The notes under the pieces: generated by a model
What the model saw: only the letters and a program-made list of their open reading frames with translations
Databases searched by the model: none
Told to the model about the DNA's origin: nothing
Source: Neorhizobium sp. UBA3556
GTDB taxonomy: Bacteria > Pseudomonadota > Alphaproteobacteria > Rhizobiales > Rhizobiaceae
Length of the DNA stretch: 64,000 nt
Assembly: GCA_002376235.1 (NCBI GenBank)
Contig: DFNX01000001.1
Coordinates: forward strand, 186,001 to 250,000
Reading direction: 5' to 3'
Shown here: positions 27,605 through 36,562 of the stretch, piece by piece
How positions within the stretch are numbered: position 1 is the stretch's first letter
Layout of the letters: each line of letters opens with the position of its first letter
Translations under genes and position numbers: made by a program

Positions 27605-27634
27605 CGTCATCCTCGGGCTTGACCCGAGGATCCA
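27605..27634. repeat. Palindromic repeat, arm 2 (inverted)
   Basis: CGTCATCCTCGGGCTTGACC followed by CGAGGATCCA, the reverse complement of the arm at 27432-27460. It lies 21 bp downstream of the xthA stop on the minus strand and may also terminate that transcript. Confidence 0.8.
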
Positions 27635-27654
27635 GACGCAAGCACAGGCATTCC

Positions 27655-28455
27655 TCAAAACTTGAACACCGCCGTGACCGGCACATGGTCCGAAGGCTGG
27701 TTCCAGCCACGGGCTTCCTTCAAGATCTCGATCCGCTCCAGGAACGGCCCAAGCTCCGGCGATGACCAGACATGGTCGAGACGGCGGCCCTTGTTGGCGG
27801 CTTCCCAGTCCTTGGCGCGGTAGCTCCACCACGTGTAGATCTTTTCCGGCTCCGGCGTGTACTGGCGCATCAGGTCCAGCCAGCCGCCCTTGGCGATCAC
27901 GTCCTTCATACCGTCCGTCTCGACCGGCGTATGGCTGACGATCTTCAGCAGCTGCTTGTGCGACCAGACGTCGTGCTCCAGCGGCGCGATATTGAGATCG
28001 CCGACGAGGATCGACGAAACACCGGGCATATCCGCCTTCAGCGCCTTCATCTCCTCGACGAAATCAAGCTTGTGACCGAATTTCGGATTGACCTCCCGGT
28101 TCGGCTCGTCGCCGCCCGCCGGAACGTAGAAATTATGCAGCCGGATGCGGCGCGAGCCGCGCTCGAACAGCGCCGAGATATGCCGGGCATCACCCATGCC
28201 GCAGTAATTCTGGCGATGGTCTTCGAGAAGCGGGATTTTCGAGGCTATGGCCACGCCGTGATAGCCCTTCTGGCCATGCACGATGATATGCTCGTAGCCG
28301 AGATCCTTGAGCGGCTGATAGGGGAACTCCGGTTCCTGGCACTTGATTTCCTGCAGGCACAGAATGTCCGGCTGATTGCGGACGATGAACTGCTGCACGA
28401 TCGGCATGCGCAGGCGTACCGAGTTGATATTCCAGGTGGTCAGGGAGAATGTCAT
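27655..28455 (-). CDS. xthA: Exodeoxyribonuclease III
   Basis: 266-residue AP endonuclease/3'-5' exonuclease of the EEP superfamily for base excision repair. Catalytic motifs: TWNINSVRLR, LCLQEIKCQ (metal Glu), LHNFYVPAGGDE, VGDLNIAPLEHDVW and the terminal RRLDHVW and PSDHVPV (catalytic His). Length and motifs are normal. It ends beside a palindromic repeat and starts 235 bp from lolA's stop-side region, with lolA in the same direction upstream. Confidence 0.96.
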   Translation of the reverse strand: MTFSLTTWNINSVRLRMPIVQQFIVRNQPDILCLQEIKCQEPEFPYQPLKDLGYEHIIVHGQKGYHGVAIASKIPLLEDHRQNYCGMGDARHISALFERGSRRIRLHNFYVPAGGDEPNREVNPKFGHKLDFVEEMKALKADMPGVSSILVGDLNIAPLEHDVWSHKQLLKIVSHTPVETDGMKDVIAKGGWLDLMRQYTPEPEKIYTWWSYRAKDWEAANKGRRLDHVWSSPELGPFLERIEILKEARGWNQPSDHVPVTAVFKF

Positions 28456-28508
28456 GAAGAACCTCGATTGTCAGTCGAGATCTAGGCTATTTGGCTATTG
28501 ATGAGAAG

Positions 28509-28537
28509 CAAAAAGGGCCGCGAATAACGCAGCCCTT
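28509..28537 (-). terminator. Terminator downstream of lolA
   Basis: AAGGGC...GCG / CGC...GCCCTT hairpin followed, on the minus strand, by a T-run. It lies 24 bases after the lolA stop, between lolA and xthA. Confidence 0.75.
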
Positions 28538-28560
28538 CAGACAGTCCGATGCTGTAAATC

Positions 28561-29208
28561 TCAGCCGCGACCGCGCACTTCGGCATAGTCGATGGCAAAC
28601 ACCTTCTCGTCGAAACCGACGCCGGTCTTGACGTTGTAGATCATCACCGATGTGTCCTTGCCCTGGTTGTCGGTGATCGTCCACTGGCGCAGGTCATAGG
28701 TCTTGCTGTCGAACATCATGGTAATGGTCGAATCACCGAAGATCGTCTTGTTGCCGAGCACGATCGTGGTCAGGTCGCTCTCTTCCTTCACGCCACGCAC
28801 GGCATCGTTGGAAAGATCGATCCGGTTTGCCAGAAGCAGCGTCAGCGGCGTCTTGGACAAGGGATAGAGGTCCCAGGTCTTCAGCTTGATATTGCCGACA
28901 ACCACATTCTTTCCGTCGGAAATGACGCGCAGCGGAGACGGGTCCTCGAAATTGAAGCGCAGCTTGCCCGGACGCTCGATATAGAACTTGCCGCCGGTCT
29001 GTTCACCGCGCGGGCCGAACTGCACGAACTCGCCCATCATCGTCTTCACCGAAGAAAAATGGTCGGCGATCTTCTGCGCCGCCGCACCGCCTGCTCCTTG
29101 CGCAGACGCCATCGATGGCAACACGGCGGAAGCGGCAAGGCCGAAAAGGCCTGCGGAAAACTGTCGGCGATCCATCCGGATGGAAAGAGCTGTTTTTTCT
29201 TTGGTCAT
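28561..29208 (-). CDS. lolA: Outer-membrane lipoprotein carrier protein LolA
   Basis: Periplasmic chaperone that carries lipoproteins from LolCDE to the outer membrane. 215 residues from the ATG at 29208, which has GGAGA just upstream. The signal segment is MDRRQFSAGLFGLAASAVLPSMASAQ; the twin arginine before the hydrophobic core is Tat-like, which is unusual for LolA. The mature part shows FYIERPGKLRFNFEDPSPLRVISDGKNVVV and TWDLYPLSKTPLTLLL, the alphaproteobacterial LolA pattern. It lies 105 bp downstream of ftsK, as in many proteobacteria. Confidence 0.92.
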   Translation of the reverse strand: MTKEKTALSIRMDRRQFSAGLFGLAASAVLPSMASAQGAGGAAAQKIADHFSSVKTMMGEFVQFGPRGEQTGGKFYIERPGKLRFNFEDPSPLRVISDGKNVVVGNIKLKTWDLYPLSKTPLTLLLANRIDLSNDAVRGVKEESDLTTIVLGNKTIFGDSTITMMFDSKTYDLRQWTITDNQGKDTSVMIYNVKTGVGFDEKVFAIDYAEVRGRG

Positions 29209-29313
29209 TCTGGTCTCCATCCAAATGCACTGGGCCGCAAACGCGGCGTCATGATGACTTGCCGGCAGGTTGGCAAGCCAAAGCCGGCGTGATCACGAAA
29301 GACTTACCGGCGA

Positions 29314-32010
29314 CTACCGCTCGATAATGTCCGCCTCGGTCGGCACGAGGATCTCGCGTTTGCCGGCATGGTTTGCCGGTCCGATCAGCCCTTCCTTCTC
29401 CATCCGCTCGATCAGCGAAGCAGCACGGTTATACCCGATGCCGAGACGCCGCTGGACGTAGGAGGTCGAAGCCTTTCCATCCCGCAGAACGACCGCGACG
29501 GCCTGATCATACGGATCGTCCGAATCCGACAGATTGGACGTACCCGCCGGGCCGCCGCCACCGCCGTCTTCATCCTCGTCGTCGGCCGTGATCGCTTCGA
29601 GATATTGGGGCGCCCCTTGCGTTTTCAAGTAGGCGACGATTTCTTCGACCTCGTTATCCGAAACAAATGGCCCGTGGACACGCTGGATGCGCCCGCCGCC
29701 CGCCATATAGAGCATGTCGCCCTGACCGAGCAGCTGCTCGGCACCTTGTTCGCCCAGAATCGTACGGCTGTCGATCTTCGAGGTAACCTGGAAGGAAATA
29801 CGAGTCGGGAAGTTCGCCTTGATCGTACCAGTGATGACGTCGACCGACGGACGCTGCGTTGCCATGATGACGTGGATACCGGCAGCACGCGCCATCTGCG
29901 CCAAGCGCTGCACCGCACCTTCGATATCCTTGCCCGCGACCATCATCAGGTCGGCCATTTCGTCGATGATGACGACGATATAGGGCATCGGCTCGAGATC
30001 GAACTCTTCCGTCTCGTACATCGCCTCACCCGTCTGGCGGTCGAAGCCGGTTTGCACGGTGCGCGTCAGGATCTCGCCCTTTTCCTTCGCCTGCTCGACG
30101 CGGGAATTGAAGCCGTCGATATTGCGAACGCCGATCTTCGACATCTTCTTGTAGCGCTCTTCCATCTCGCGGACGGTCCATTTGAGCGCGACGACAGCCT
30201 TTTTCGGGTCGGTAACGACGGGAGACAGGAGATGCGGAATACCGTCATAAACGGAAAGTTCGAGCATCTTCGGGTCGATCATGATCAGGCGGCATTTCTC
30301 CGGCGTGTAGCGATAGAGAAGTGACAGGATCATCGTGTTGATGGCAACCGACTTACCGGAACCGGTGGTGCCGGCGACGAGAAGGTGGGGCATCTTGGCA
30401 AGATCGGCCACAACAGGCTCGCCGCCGATCGTCTTGCCGAGCGCCATGGCGAGCTTCGCCTTGCTGCCTTCAAAATCCTTCGAGCCGATCATCTCGCGAA
30501 GATAGACCATCTCGCGGGTACGGTTCGGCAGTTCGATACCGATCGCATTACGGCCGGGAACGACCGCCACACGCGCCGCAATCGCGCTCATCGAGCGGGC
30601 AATATCGTCGGCAAGGCCGATGACGCGGGACGACTTGATGCCAGGGGCCGGCTCCAGTTCGTAAAGCGTCACCACCGGGCCGGGGCGCACATGGATGATC
30701 TCGCCCTTGACGCCAAAGTCTTCCAGCACGCCTTCCAGCATGCGGGCATTCTGTTCCAGCGCGTCGGCCGAAAGTGATACGTCGCGAGCGACAGCCTTCG
30801 GCTCGGTGAGCAGATGAACGGAAGGAAGTTGGAAACCGTCTGGACGGATAAACGACCCCTGGGCCTCTCGCGACACGCGGGCACTGGGTTTCGGCGCGCC
30901 AGCGGCTGGCGCAACACGCGCAGAACGGCCACCGGATTGCGGCGCACGCGAAGTCACGAACGGCGCATCGTCGTCATCCTCGTCATCGGCAAGAATACCG
31001 GCCGGCCGACGAGGCATGTCGTCCATGTCGAACGGCGGGTCTTCGTCGTGATCGTGGCCATAGATCGGCGGAGCGGAAACCACCCGGCGCGGATTGCCGG
31101 CGACCCGCTCACCCGCACCATCAAGCGAGGGCTCCATCCGGCGCGTATCGCCACCGGCCGCCTTGGCCCTGACAGGCTCGTTCAGCTTGCCGAATTCGTC
31201 CTCGTTGAAATCATAGGGCTGGTCGTAAGCCTGGCGCACACGCGGCTTCATGCCCACCATGCGGCGCAGACGGGCCTGCGTGATGTACCAATAATGCGCG
31301 GCAAGACCGAGCGGCAGGAAGCGTTCGAGGAAGCCGCCGTCATCCTCCTCTTCGTCTTCTTCATCGCGCCGCGCGCGCGAGACGACGGCAGCGACCGGCT
31401 TGTCGTCGTCTTCCTCTGCCACATCCAGCTCAAGCGGATCACCGACAAGACCGGAGGCAAAGAGCATCAGCCAGATGCAGGGAATGGTGAAGATGCCGCC
31501 CAGCACCATGGCGACCATGCCCGTCGGATAAGCGCCGACGAACAGGGCCGGAAACCGCAGGATCATGTCGCCGATGACGCCACCGATACCGTTCGGGATC
31601 GGCCATGTCTGCGGCGCAGGAAAACAGCCGAGCATCGCGGAAGCGAGGATCGTGCCGCCGCCCCACGCAGCCAGCCGCGCCGGAACCCGATCAAAGCGGC
31701 GACCGGAGATCAGTGCCAGAGCAAAGGAAAGCACCGGTAGAAGCGCGATGATGCCGGCAAGGCCGAGAAACTGCATCATCAGGTCTGCGAAGGCCGCCCC
31801 GCCGAAGCCGAGAAGATTGGTCGGCGGATTATCGGTGGCGTAGGAGAAGCTCGGATCGGCGACATTCCACGTCGCCAGCGCCGCAACTGCGAGAGCCAGC
31901 GCGAGAAAAATACCGAAACCGATCAATGCCAGTGTCTGTCGGAGCACAAACGAGCTGAGAACCGAGCGGGTTGACCGGTTTGCCAATGCCGCCGAACTGC
32001 TTCTGCTCAT
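29314..32010 (-). CDS. ftsK: DNA translocase FtsK
   Basis: Septal DNA pump for chromosome dimer resolution. 898 residues from MSRSSSAALANRSTRS. Four N-terminal membrane helices (residues ~25-200), an acidic, Asp/Pro/Arg-rich linker (~205-400, with runs such as DDEDDDDAPF), then the RecA-like motor with Walker A AGTTGSGKSVAIN and Walker B YIVVIIDEMADLMM, and ATQRPSVDVITGTIKANFP. A C-terminal gamma winged-helix domain (STSYVQRRLGIGYNRAASLIERM) reads KOPS sites. lolA follows. Confidence 0.97.
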   Translation of the reverse strand: MSRSSSAALANRSTRSVLSSFVLRQTLALIGFGIFLALALAVAALATWNVADPSFSYATDNPPTNLLGFGGAAFADLMMQFLGLAGIIALLPVLSFALALISGRRFDRVPARLAAWGGGTILASAMLGCFPAPQTWPIPNGIGGVIGDMILRFPALFVGAYPTGMVAMVLGGIFTIPCIWLMLFASGLVGDPLELDVAEEDDDKPVAAVVSRARRDEEDEEEDDGGFLERFLPLGLAAHYWYITQARLRRMVGMKPRVRQAYDQPYDFNEDEFGKLNEPVRAKAAGGDTRRMEPSLDGAGERVAGNPRRVVSAPPIYGHDHDEDPPFDMDDMPRRPAGILADDEDDDDAPFVTSRAPQSGGRSARVAPAAGAPKPSARVSREAQGSFIRPDGFQLPSVHLLTEPKAVARDVSLSADALEQNARMLEGVLEDFGVKGEIIHVRPGPVVTLYELEPAPGIKSSRVIGLADDIARSMSAIAARVAVVPGRNAIGIELPNRTREMVYLREMIGSKDFEGSKAKLAMALGKTIGGEPVVADLAKMPHLLVAGTTGSGKSVAINTMILSLLYRYTPEKCRLIMIDPKMLELSVYDGIPHLLSPVVTDPKKAVVALKWTVREMEERYKKMSKIGVRNIDGFNSRVEQAKEKGEILTRTVQTGFDRQTGEAMYETEEFDLEPMPYIVVIIDEMADLMMVAGKDIEGAVQRLAQMARAAGIHVIMATQRPSVDVITGTIKANFPTRISFQVTSKIDSRTILGEQGAEQLLGQGDMLYMAGGGRIQRVHGPFVSDNEVEEIVAYLKTQGAPQYLEAITADDEDEDGGGGGPAGTSNLSDSDDPYDQAVAVVLRDGKASTSYVQRRLGIGYNRAASLIERMEKEGLIGPANHAGKREILVPTEADIIER

Positions 32011-32144
32011 CGTGTCTGCCCGCCGCCTGTGAAACGAAATAAGGTGCGCAATCCGGCATTGGCCGTCGCACAATTCTATGACAAGGTAACGCGAGGATGG
32101 TTAACGCAGCTTTAACCACATGATCCACAGGCTCTTTTCAAACA

Positions 32145-32175
32145 CGAAAATGGCCCGGCACAAGGCCGAGCCATC
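32145..32175 (-). terminator. Terminator downstream of amtB
   Basis: GGCTCGGC / GCCGGGCC hairpin followed on the minus strand by ATTTTCG, about 45 bases after the amtB stop. Confidence 0.65.
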
Positions 32176-32218
32176 TGATTTTGGTGAAGGATGAGGCCGG
32201 TTGAACCGGCCCGGCCTA

Positions 32219-33580
32219 TTAGCTGTGATAGGCGGATTCGCCGTGGGCAGCGAGGTCGAGACCTTCGCGTTCGGCTTCGACCGGGACGCGCAGGCCGACG
32301 ATCAGGTCGACGATCTTGTAGAGAATGAACGAACCGATACCGCACCACAGGATGGTGACGACGACTGCCCAGACCTGCGTCATGAACTGACCGCCCATCG
32401 TGACACCTTCGGCATAACCGATGCCACCGAGCGACGAGGAAGCGAAGATGCCGGTTGCCAGCGCGCCGAAGAGGCCGCCTGCACCGTGAACGCCGAACAC
32501 GTCGGCCGTGTCGTCATAGCCGAACTTGTTCTTCACAACGGAGACGAAGAAGTAGCAGATCGGCGAAACGAGCAGACCCATGATGATCGCGCCCATTGGG
32601 CCGGCAATGCCGGCAGCAGGCGTGATGGCGACGAGGCCGGCGATCATGCCCGAAACCGCACCGAGCAGCGAAGCCTTGCCGCGGGTGAAGGTCTCGACGA
32701 CCGACCAGGAAACGACGGCTGCAGCGGTTGCAAGGAAGGTGTTGACGGTTGCGAGCATCGCGCCGCCCGAAGCTTCGAGGTTTGAACCGGCATTGAAGCC
32801 GAACCAGCCGAGCCAAAGCATGGCGGAACCGACGAGCGTAAGCGTCATCGAATGCGGAGCCATCATGTCCTTGCCGAAGCCGGTACGCTTGCCCACCATG
32901 ATTGCACCGATGAGGCCTGCAAGACCGGCATTGATGTGAACGACGGTGCCGCCGGCGAAGTCAAGCGCGCCCCAACCGAAGATCAGGCCGTTTGCATCCC
33001 AGACCATGTGGGCGATCGGGAAATAGACGAAAGTGACCCAGAGCAGGCAGAAAAGCACCGCAGCCGAGAACTTGATGCGTTCGGCAAACGCGCCGACGAT
33101 CAGAACGGGCGTCAGAGCCGCAAAGGTCATCTGGAACAGCATGAAGATGAATTCCGGAATGACGACGCCATCGGTGAAGGTCGTGGCGGTCGTGTCAACC
33201 GTGACGCCGGAAAGGAACATCTTGGCCGTACCGCCCCAATAGGCGGAAGTACCGCCGCCGAAGGCGAAGGAATAACCGTAGATGACCCAGACGAGCATGA
33301 CGGCGGAAGCGACGACGGTGCACTGCATCAGCACGGAGAGCATGTTCTTGGAACGGACGAGGCCGCCATAAAACAGCGCAATGCCCGGCATGATCATGAA
33401 GAACACCAGAAGGGTGCAGATGAACATGAAGGCGGTATCGGCCTTGTCCGGAACCGGAGCGGCAGCAGCAGCTTCGGCAGCCGGTGCCGCAGCTTCCTGC
33501 GCGAAGGCAACAACCGGCGCAAACAGGGCTGCAGCAGCTGCGCCCATGCGTCCGAGGTTGGAAATCTTGGTCAATTGCAT
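32219..33580 (-). CDS. amtB: Ammonium transporter AmtB
   Basis: 453 residues. A signal peptide and an Ala/Glu/Pro-rich linker (residues 1-45) precede eleven transmembrane helices. Amt motifs: GIALFYGGLVRSKNMLSVLMQ, AHMVWDANGLIFGWGALDFAGGTVVHINAG (pore His), DDTADVFGVHGAGGLFGALATGIF (second pore His). It imports ammonium and is shut by deuridylylated GlnK. It is co-transcribed with glnK, 28 bp downstream of it. Confidence 0.97.
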   Translation of the reverse strand: MQLTKISNLGRMGAAAAALFAPVVAFAQEAAAPAAEAAAAAPVPDKADTAFMFICTLLVFFMIMPGIALFYGGLVRSKNMLSVLMQCTVVASAVMLVWVIYGYSFAFGGGTSAYWGGTAKMFLSGVTVDTTATTFTDGVVIPEFIFMLFQMTFAALTPVLIVGAFAERIKFSAAVLFCLLWVTFVYFPIAHMVWDANGLIFGWGALDFAGGTVVHINAGLAGLIGAIMVGKRTGFGKDMMAPHSMTLTLVGSAMLWLGWFGFNAGSNLEASGGAMLATVNTFLATAAAVVSWSVVETFTRGKASLLGAVSGMIAGLVAITPAAGIAGPMGAIIMGLLVSPICYFFVSVVKNKFGYDDTADVFGVHGAGGLFGALATGIFASSSLGGIGYAEGVTMGGQFMTQVWAVVVTILWCGIGSFILYKIVDLIVGLRVPVEAEREGLDLAAHGESAYHS

Positions 33581-33608
33581 GGTTTGAAAACTCCCCTGTA
33601 AGCCGTGC

Positions 33609-33947
33609 TTAAAGCGCTTCGGTGTTGGTTTCGCCGGTACGGATGCGCACGGCCTGCTCGATCGAATAAACGAAGATCTTGCCGTCCCCGATCTGGCCGG
33701 TCTTCGCGGAGGAGGCGATCGCCTCGATAGCCTTCTCCACCAGATCGGCGGATACGGCGATTTCGATCTTTAGTTTTGGCAGAAAACTGACGGCATATTC
33801 GGTGCCGCGATAGATTTCGGTGTGCCCCTTCTGACGTCCGTAACCCTTGACCTCGGTGACGGTCAGGCCCTGGATACCGACAGCCGTGAGTGCTTCGCGC
33901 ACCTCATCCAGCTTGAACGGCTTGATAATGGCCATCACGATTTTCAT
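33609..33947 (-). CDS. glnK: Nitrogen regulatory protein PII (GlnK)
   Basis: 112-residue PII protein from MKIVMAIIKPFKLDEVREAL. The T-loop GYGRQKGHTEIYRGTEY carries Tyr51, the uridylylation site, and the B-loop is in KTGQIGDGKIFV. It senses 2-oxoglutarate, ATP and ADP and gates AmtB. A longer frame upstream to 34034 crosses the promoter and is not used. Its position directly before amtB identifies it as GlnK rather than GlnB. A sigma-54-type promoter lies 83 bp upstream. Confidence 0.96.
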   Translation of the reverse strand: MKIVMAIIKPFKLDEVREALTAVGIQGLTVTEVKGYGRQKGHTEIYRGTEYAVSFLPKLKIEIAVSADLVEKAIEAIASSAKTGQIGDGKIFVYSIEQAVRIRTGETNTEAL

Positions 33948-34029
33948 CTGGCTTCCCATCCTTTGTTTATTTCGGCCAAGGCCGACTCTCCTCATCACGG
34001 GCATCTGGACCTGCGACTGAGCGAGTACA

Positions 34030-34045
34030 TTCAAAGGGCGTGCCA
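34030..34045 (-). promoter_or_regulatory. Candidate sigma-54 promoter of glnK-amtB
   Basis: On the minus strand TGGCAC-N5-TTGAA. The -24 box is perfect and the -12 box has A where consensus TTGCW has C. Spacing is exact and the start of glnK lies ~83 bp downstream, as expected for an NtrC-controlled unit. An imperfect inverted repeat (GCGC-N7-GCGC) around 34115-34132 may be an upstream NtrC site. Confidence 0.6.
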
Positions 34046-34166
34046 GTTTGAAATTGGCTCTAAGTAATTGAAAAATATAAGCCTAAATATTGCCTTGGAG
34101 AAATAAGGCAATTGAGCGCCACAATTGCGCACATTTTATATGCAATTGGTGATTTTTGCGCAAAAT

Positions 34167-35045
34167 TTATTCATTTGCCTTTTTACGAATCAATCCCTCC
34201 TGCGCAACAGATGCGACCAGCAGACCTGAACGGGTATAGAGACTGCCTCGCGTCATACCGCGACCACCAGACGCGCTGGGGCTATCCTGGCTATAGAGCA
34301 ACCAATCATCGAACCGGATAGGCCGATGAAACCACATGGCATGATCGAGGCTTGCCGCCTGAAGCCGGGGATCGAATACCGAAGTGCCGTGCGGATAAAG
34401 CGACGCGTCAAGCAGCGTCATGTCGGAGAGATAAGCAAGGATAGCCGCCTGTACACCGCGATCATCCGGCACGTCTCCCACCGTCCGAACCCAGATATCC
34501 TGCCTGGGCTCCAACTTTTCAGTCGTCAGGTAGTGCTTCATCGAGGTCGGGCGCAGTTCGATCGGGCGCGGCCGCTCCCAATAACGACGAATAGCCTCCG
34601 GTGCCTTTGGCAAAAACAGCCGTTTGAACTCGGCCTCGTCCATCAACTCCTCTGGAGCCGGCACATCCGGCAGGGCAATCTGATGATCATACCCATCTTC
34701 GTCATGCTGGAACGAGGCAGACAGGGTGAAAATCGCCCTTCCGTGCTGGATAGCCTGCACCTGGCGCGTGGCAAAACTTCCGCCATCACGGATCCGTTCC
34801 ACCTGATAGACGATCGGAACGCTCGGGTCGCCCGGACGTACGAAATAGGCATGCAGGGAATGGACGAACCGATCCGCGTCGACAGTCCTTTGCGCCGCCA
34901 CCAGCGCCTGGGCGATCACCTGTCCGCCGAACACCCGCTGCCAGCCGATATCCGGGCTCGTTCCGCGATAGAGATTGTGCTCAAGCTGCTCCAGATCGAG
35001 AAGATTGATGAGCTGTTCCATCGGGCTGAGGGTCGAACCTGGCAT
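34167..35045 (-). CDS. tesB: Acyl-CoA thioesterase II (TesB)
   Basis: 292 residues from MPGSTLSPMEQL, with GGAG nine bases before the ATG; a TTG at 35063 is an alternative. Double hot-dog fold: first half LEHNLYRGTSPDIGWQRVFGGQVIAQALVAA and SLHAYFVRPGDPSVPIVY, second half YLSDMTLLDASLYPHG and SLDHAMWFHRPIRFDDWLLY (catalytic Asp region). It hydrolyses medium- to long-chain acyl-CoA. It is divergent from the UbiH-family gene 87 bp away. Confidence 0.94.
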   Translation of the reverse strand: MPGSTLSPMEQLINLLDLEQLEHNLYRGTSPDIGWQRVFGGQVIAQALVAAQRTVDADRFVHSLHAYFVRPGDPSVPIVYQVERIRDGGSFATRQVQAIQHGRAIFTLSASFQHDEDGYDHQIALPDVPAPEELMDEAEFKRLFLPKAPEAIRRYWERPRPIELRPTSMKHYLTTEKLEPRQDIWVRTVGDVPDDRGVQAAILAYLSDMTLLDASLYPHGTSVFDPRLQAASLDHAMWFHRPIRFDDWLLYSQDSPSASGGRGMTRGSLYTRSGLLVASVAQEGLIRKKANE

Positions 35046-35132
35046 TTTTACGAACTCCGGCAATAGGAAGCGACGATCGGATGATCTATATCCACCTCAT
35101 CAACAACCACAAGACTGACGGGAGCCTTTGAG

Positions 35133-36347
35133 ATGCTGGACATGATGGTGGTCGGAGCGGGATATGTGGGTCTTGCGGCAGCAGTGGCCGTCAAGCAGGC
35201 CGCACCGCACCTCAACATCCAAGTCGTGGAAGCGGCCCCGGCACATGTATGGGAAAAGGATGAGCGCGCCTCCGCAATCATCACCGCAGCTAGCAAGATG
35301 CTCGATGTGCTTGGCGTCTGGGACGAGATCCTCGTCCACTCCCAGCCGATCAACAGCATGATCGTCACCGACAGCCGTACTTCCGATCCCGTGCGCCCGG
35401 TCTTCCTTACCTTCGACGGCGAGATCGAGAAAGGCAAGCCCTTCGCCCACATGGTGCCGAACGTCGAAATGGTAAGAGCATTGAGAGGCGCGGCTGAACG
35501 GCTCGGCATCACCATCCGCCACAGCCTTTCCGCCACCGCCTTCACGACCACGAGCAGCAGCACGACCGTCATGCTGTCCGACGGCTCCACCATCGAGACC
35601 AAACTGCTTGTCGCCTGCGATGGCGTGCGCTCGAAACTGCGCGACATGGCGGGCATCCGCACCGTCAACTGGCAATATGGACAGTCGGGCATCGTCGCGA
35701 CCGTCGCCCATGAGCGCCCGCATGACGGCGTCGCCGAAGAGCATTTCCTTCCCTCCGGCCCCTTCGCCATCCTGCCGCTCACCAACAACCGTTCCTCGCT
35801 GGTCTGGACCGAACGCACCGAGGATGCCGACCGGCTGATCGCCTCCGACGATCTCGTCTTCGAGGACGAATTGCAGCGCCGCTTTGGCCACAAGCTCGGT
35901 GAACTGACCGTCGTCGGCGGCCGCAAGGCTTTTCCACTCGGCCTCACGCTTTCACGCGCCTTTGTCGCGCCGCGCTTTGCGCTTGCCGGCGATGCCGCTC
36001 ACGGCATTCACCCGATCTCCGGTCAGGGCCTCAATCTCGGCTTCAAGGATGTCGCAGCCCTTGCCGAAACGATTGTCGAGGCCGACCGGCTGGGCCTAGA
36101 TATTGGCTCGCTCAACGTACTGGAACGCTACCAGTCGTGGCGCCGTTTCGACACGTTCCGCATGGGCGTGACAACCGATGTTCTGAACCGGCTGTTCTCC
36201 AACGACATTACCCCGATCCGCATCGCCCGCGATTTCGGCCTCGGCCTTGTCGAACGCATGCCGAAGCTGAAGGACTTCTTCATCACCCAGGCAGCAGGAA
36301 CGGGCGCGGAGGGAAACCCGAAGCTTCTGGCAGGCGAGCAGATATAG
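35133..36347 (+). CDS. UbiH/UbiF/COQ6-family FAD-dependent monooxygenase
   Basis: 404-residue flavoprotein hydroxylase for ubiquinone ring modification. FAD motifs: VVGAGYVGLAAAVAVKQ (dinucleotide-binding), ACDGVRSKLRDMAG (DG motif) and FALAGDAAHGIHPISGQGLNLGFKDV (GD motif). Alphaproteobacteria use UbiL/UbiM/UbiH homologues of differing position specificity; which carbon it hydroxylates cannot be told from the sequence. It is probably single-cistron, with the next genes on the opposite strand. Confidence 0.88.
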   Translation: MLDMMVVGAGYVGLAAAVAVKQAAPHLNIQVVEAAPAHVWEKDERASAIITAASKMLDVLGVWDEILVHSQPINSMIVTDSRTSDPVRPVFLTFDGEIEKGKPFAHMVPNVEMVRALRGAAERLGITIRHSLSATAFTTTSSSTTVMLSDGSTIETKLLVACDGVRSKLRDMAGIRTVNWQYGQSGIVATVAHERPHDGVAEEHFLPSGPFAILPLTNNRSSLVWTERTEDADRLIASDDLVFEDELQRRFGHKLGELTVVGGRKAFPLGLTLSRAFVAPRFALAGDAAHGIHPISGQGLNLGFKDVAALAETIVEADRLGLDIGSLNVLERYQSWRRFDTFRMGVTTDVLNRLFSNDITPIRIARDFGLGLVERMPKLKDFFITQAAGTGAEGNPKLLAGEQI

Positions 36348-36362
36348 AAGAATTGCGGAAGC

Positions 36363-36551
36363 TCAGTCCTCGATCTTCCGCGCTTCGGAAACCAGCATGA
36401 TCGGAATACCGTCACGGATCGGATAGGCGAGACGCGCGCCTTCCGAAATCAGCTCGTTGCGCTCGCGATCCAGCGAAAGCGTGCCCTTGGTCAACGGACA
36501 TACGAGTAGGTCGAGCAGTTTCGGATCGACATTGCTGAGCTTTTCGTCCAC
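36363..36551 (-). CDS. Trm112 family protein (UPF0434)
   Basis: 62 residues (MDEKLSNVDPKLLDLLVCPLTKGTLSLDRE...), a small zinc-ribbon-like fold that keeps one of the usual cysteines (LLVCPLT) and the family end AYPIRDGIPIMLVSEAR. In eukaryotes Trm112 activates methyltransferases; bacterial members are poorly studied. The chosen start is the GTG at 36551, with GAGG nine bases upstream. A GTG at 36566 would overlap the stop of the LON-domain gene as GTGA. Either way the two genes are coupled. Confidence 0.85.
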   Translation of the reverse strand: MDEKLSNVDPKLLDLLVCPLTKGTLSLDRERNELISEGARLAYPIRDGIPIMLVSEARKIED

Positions 36552-36562
36552 CACTTGAGGCC

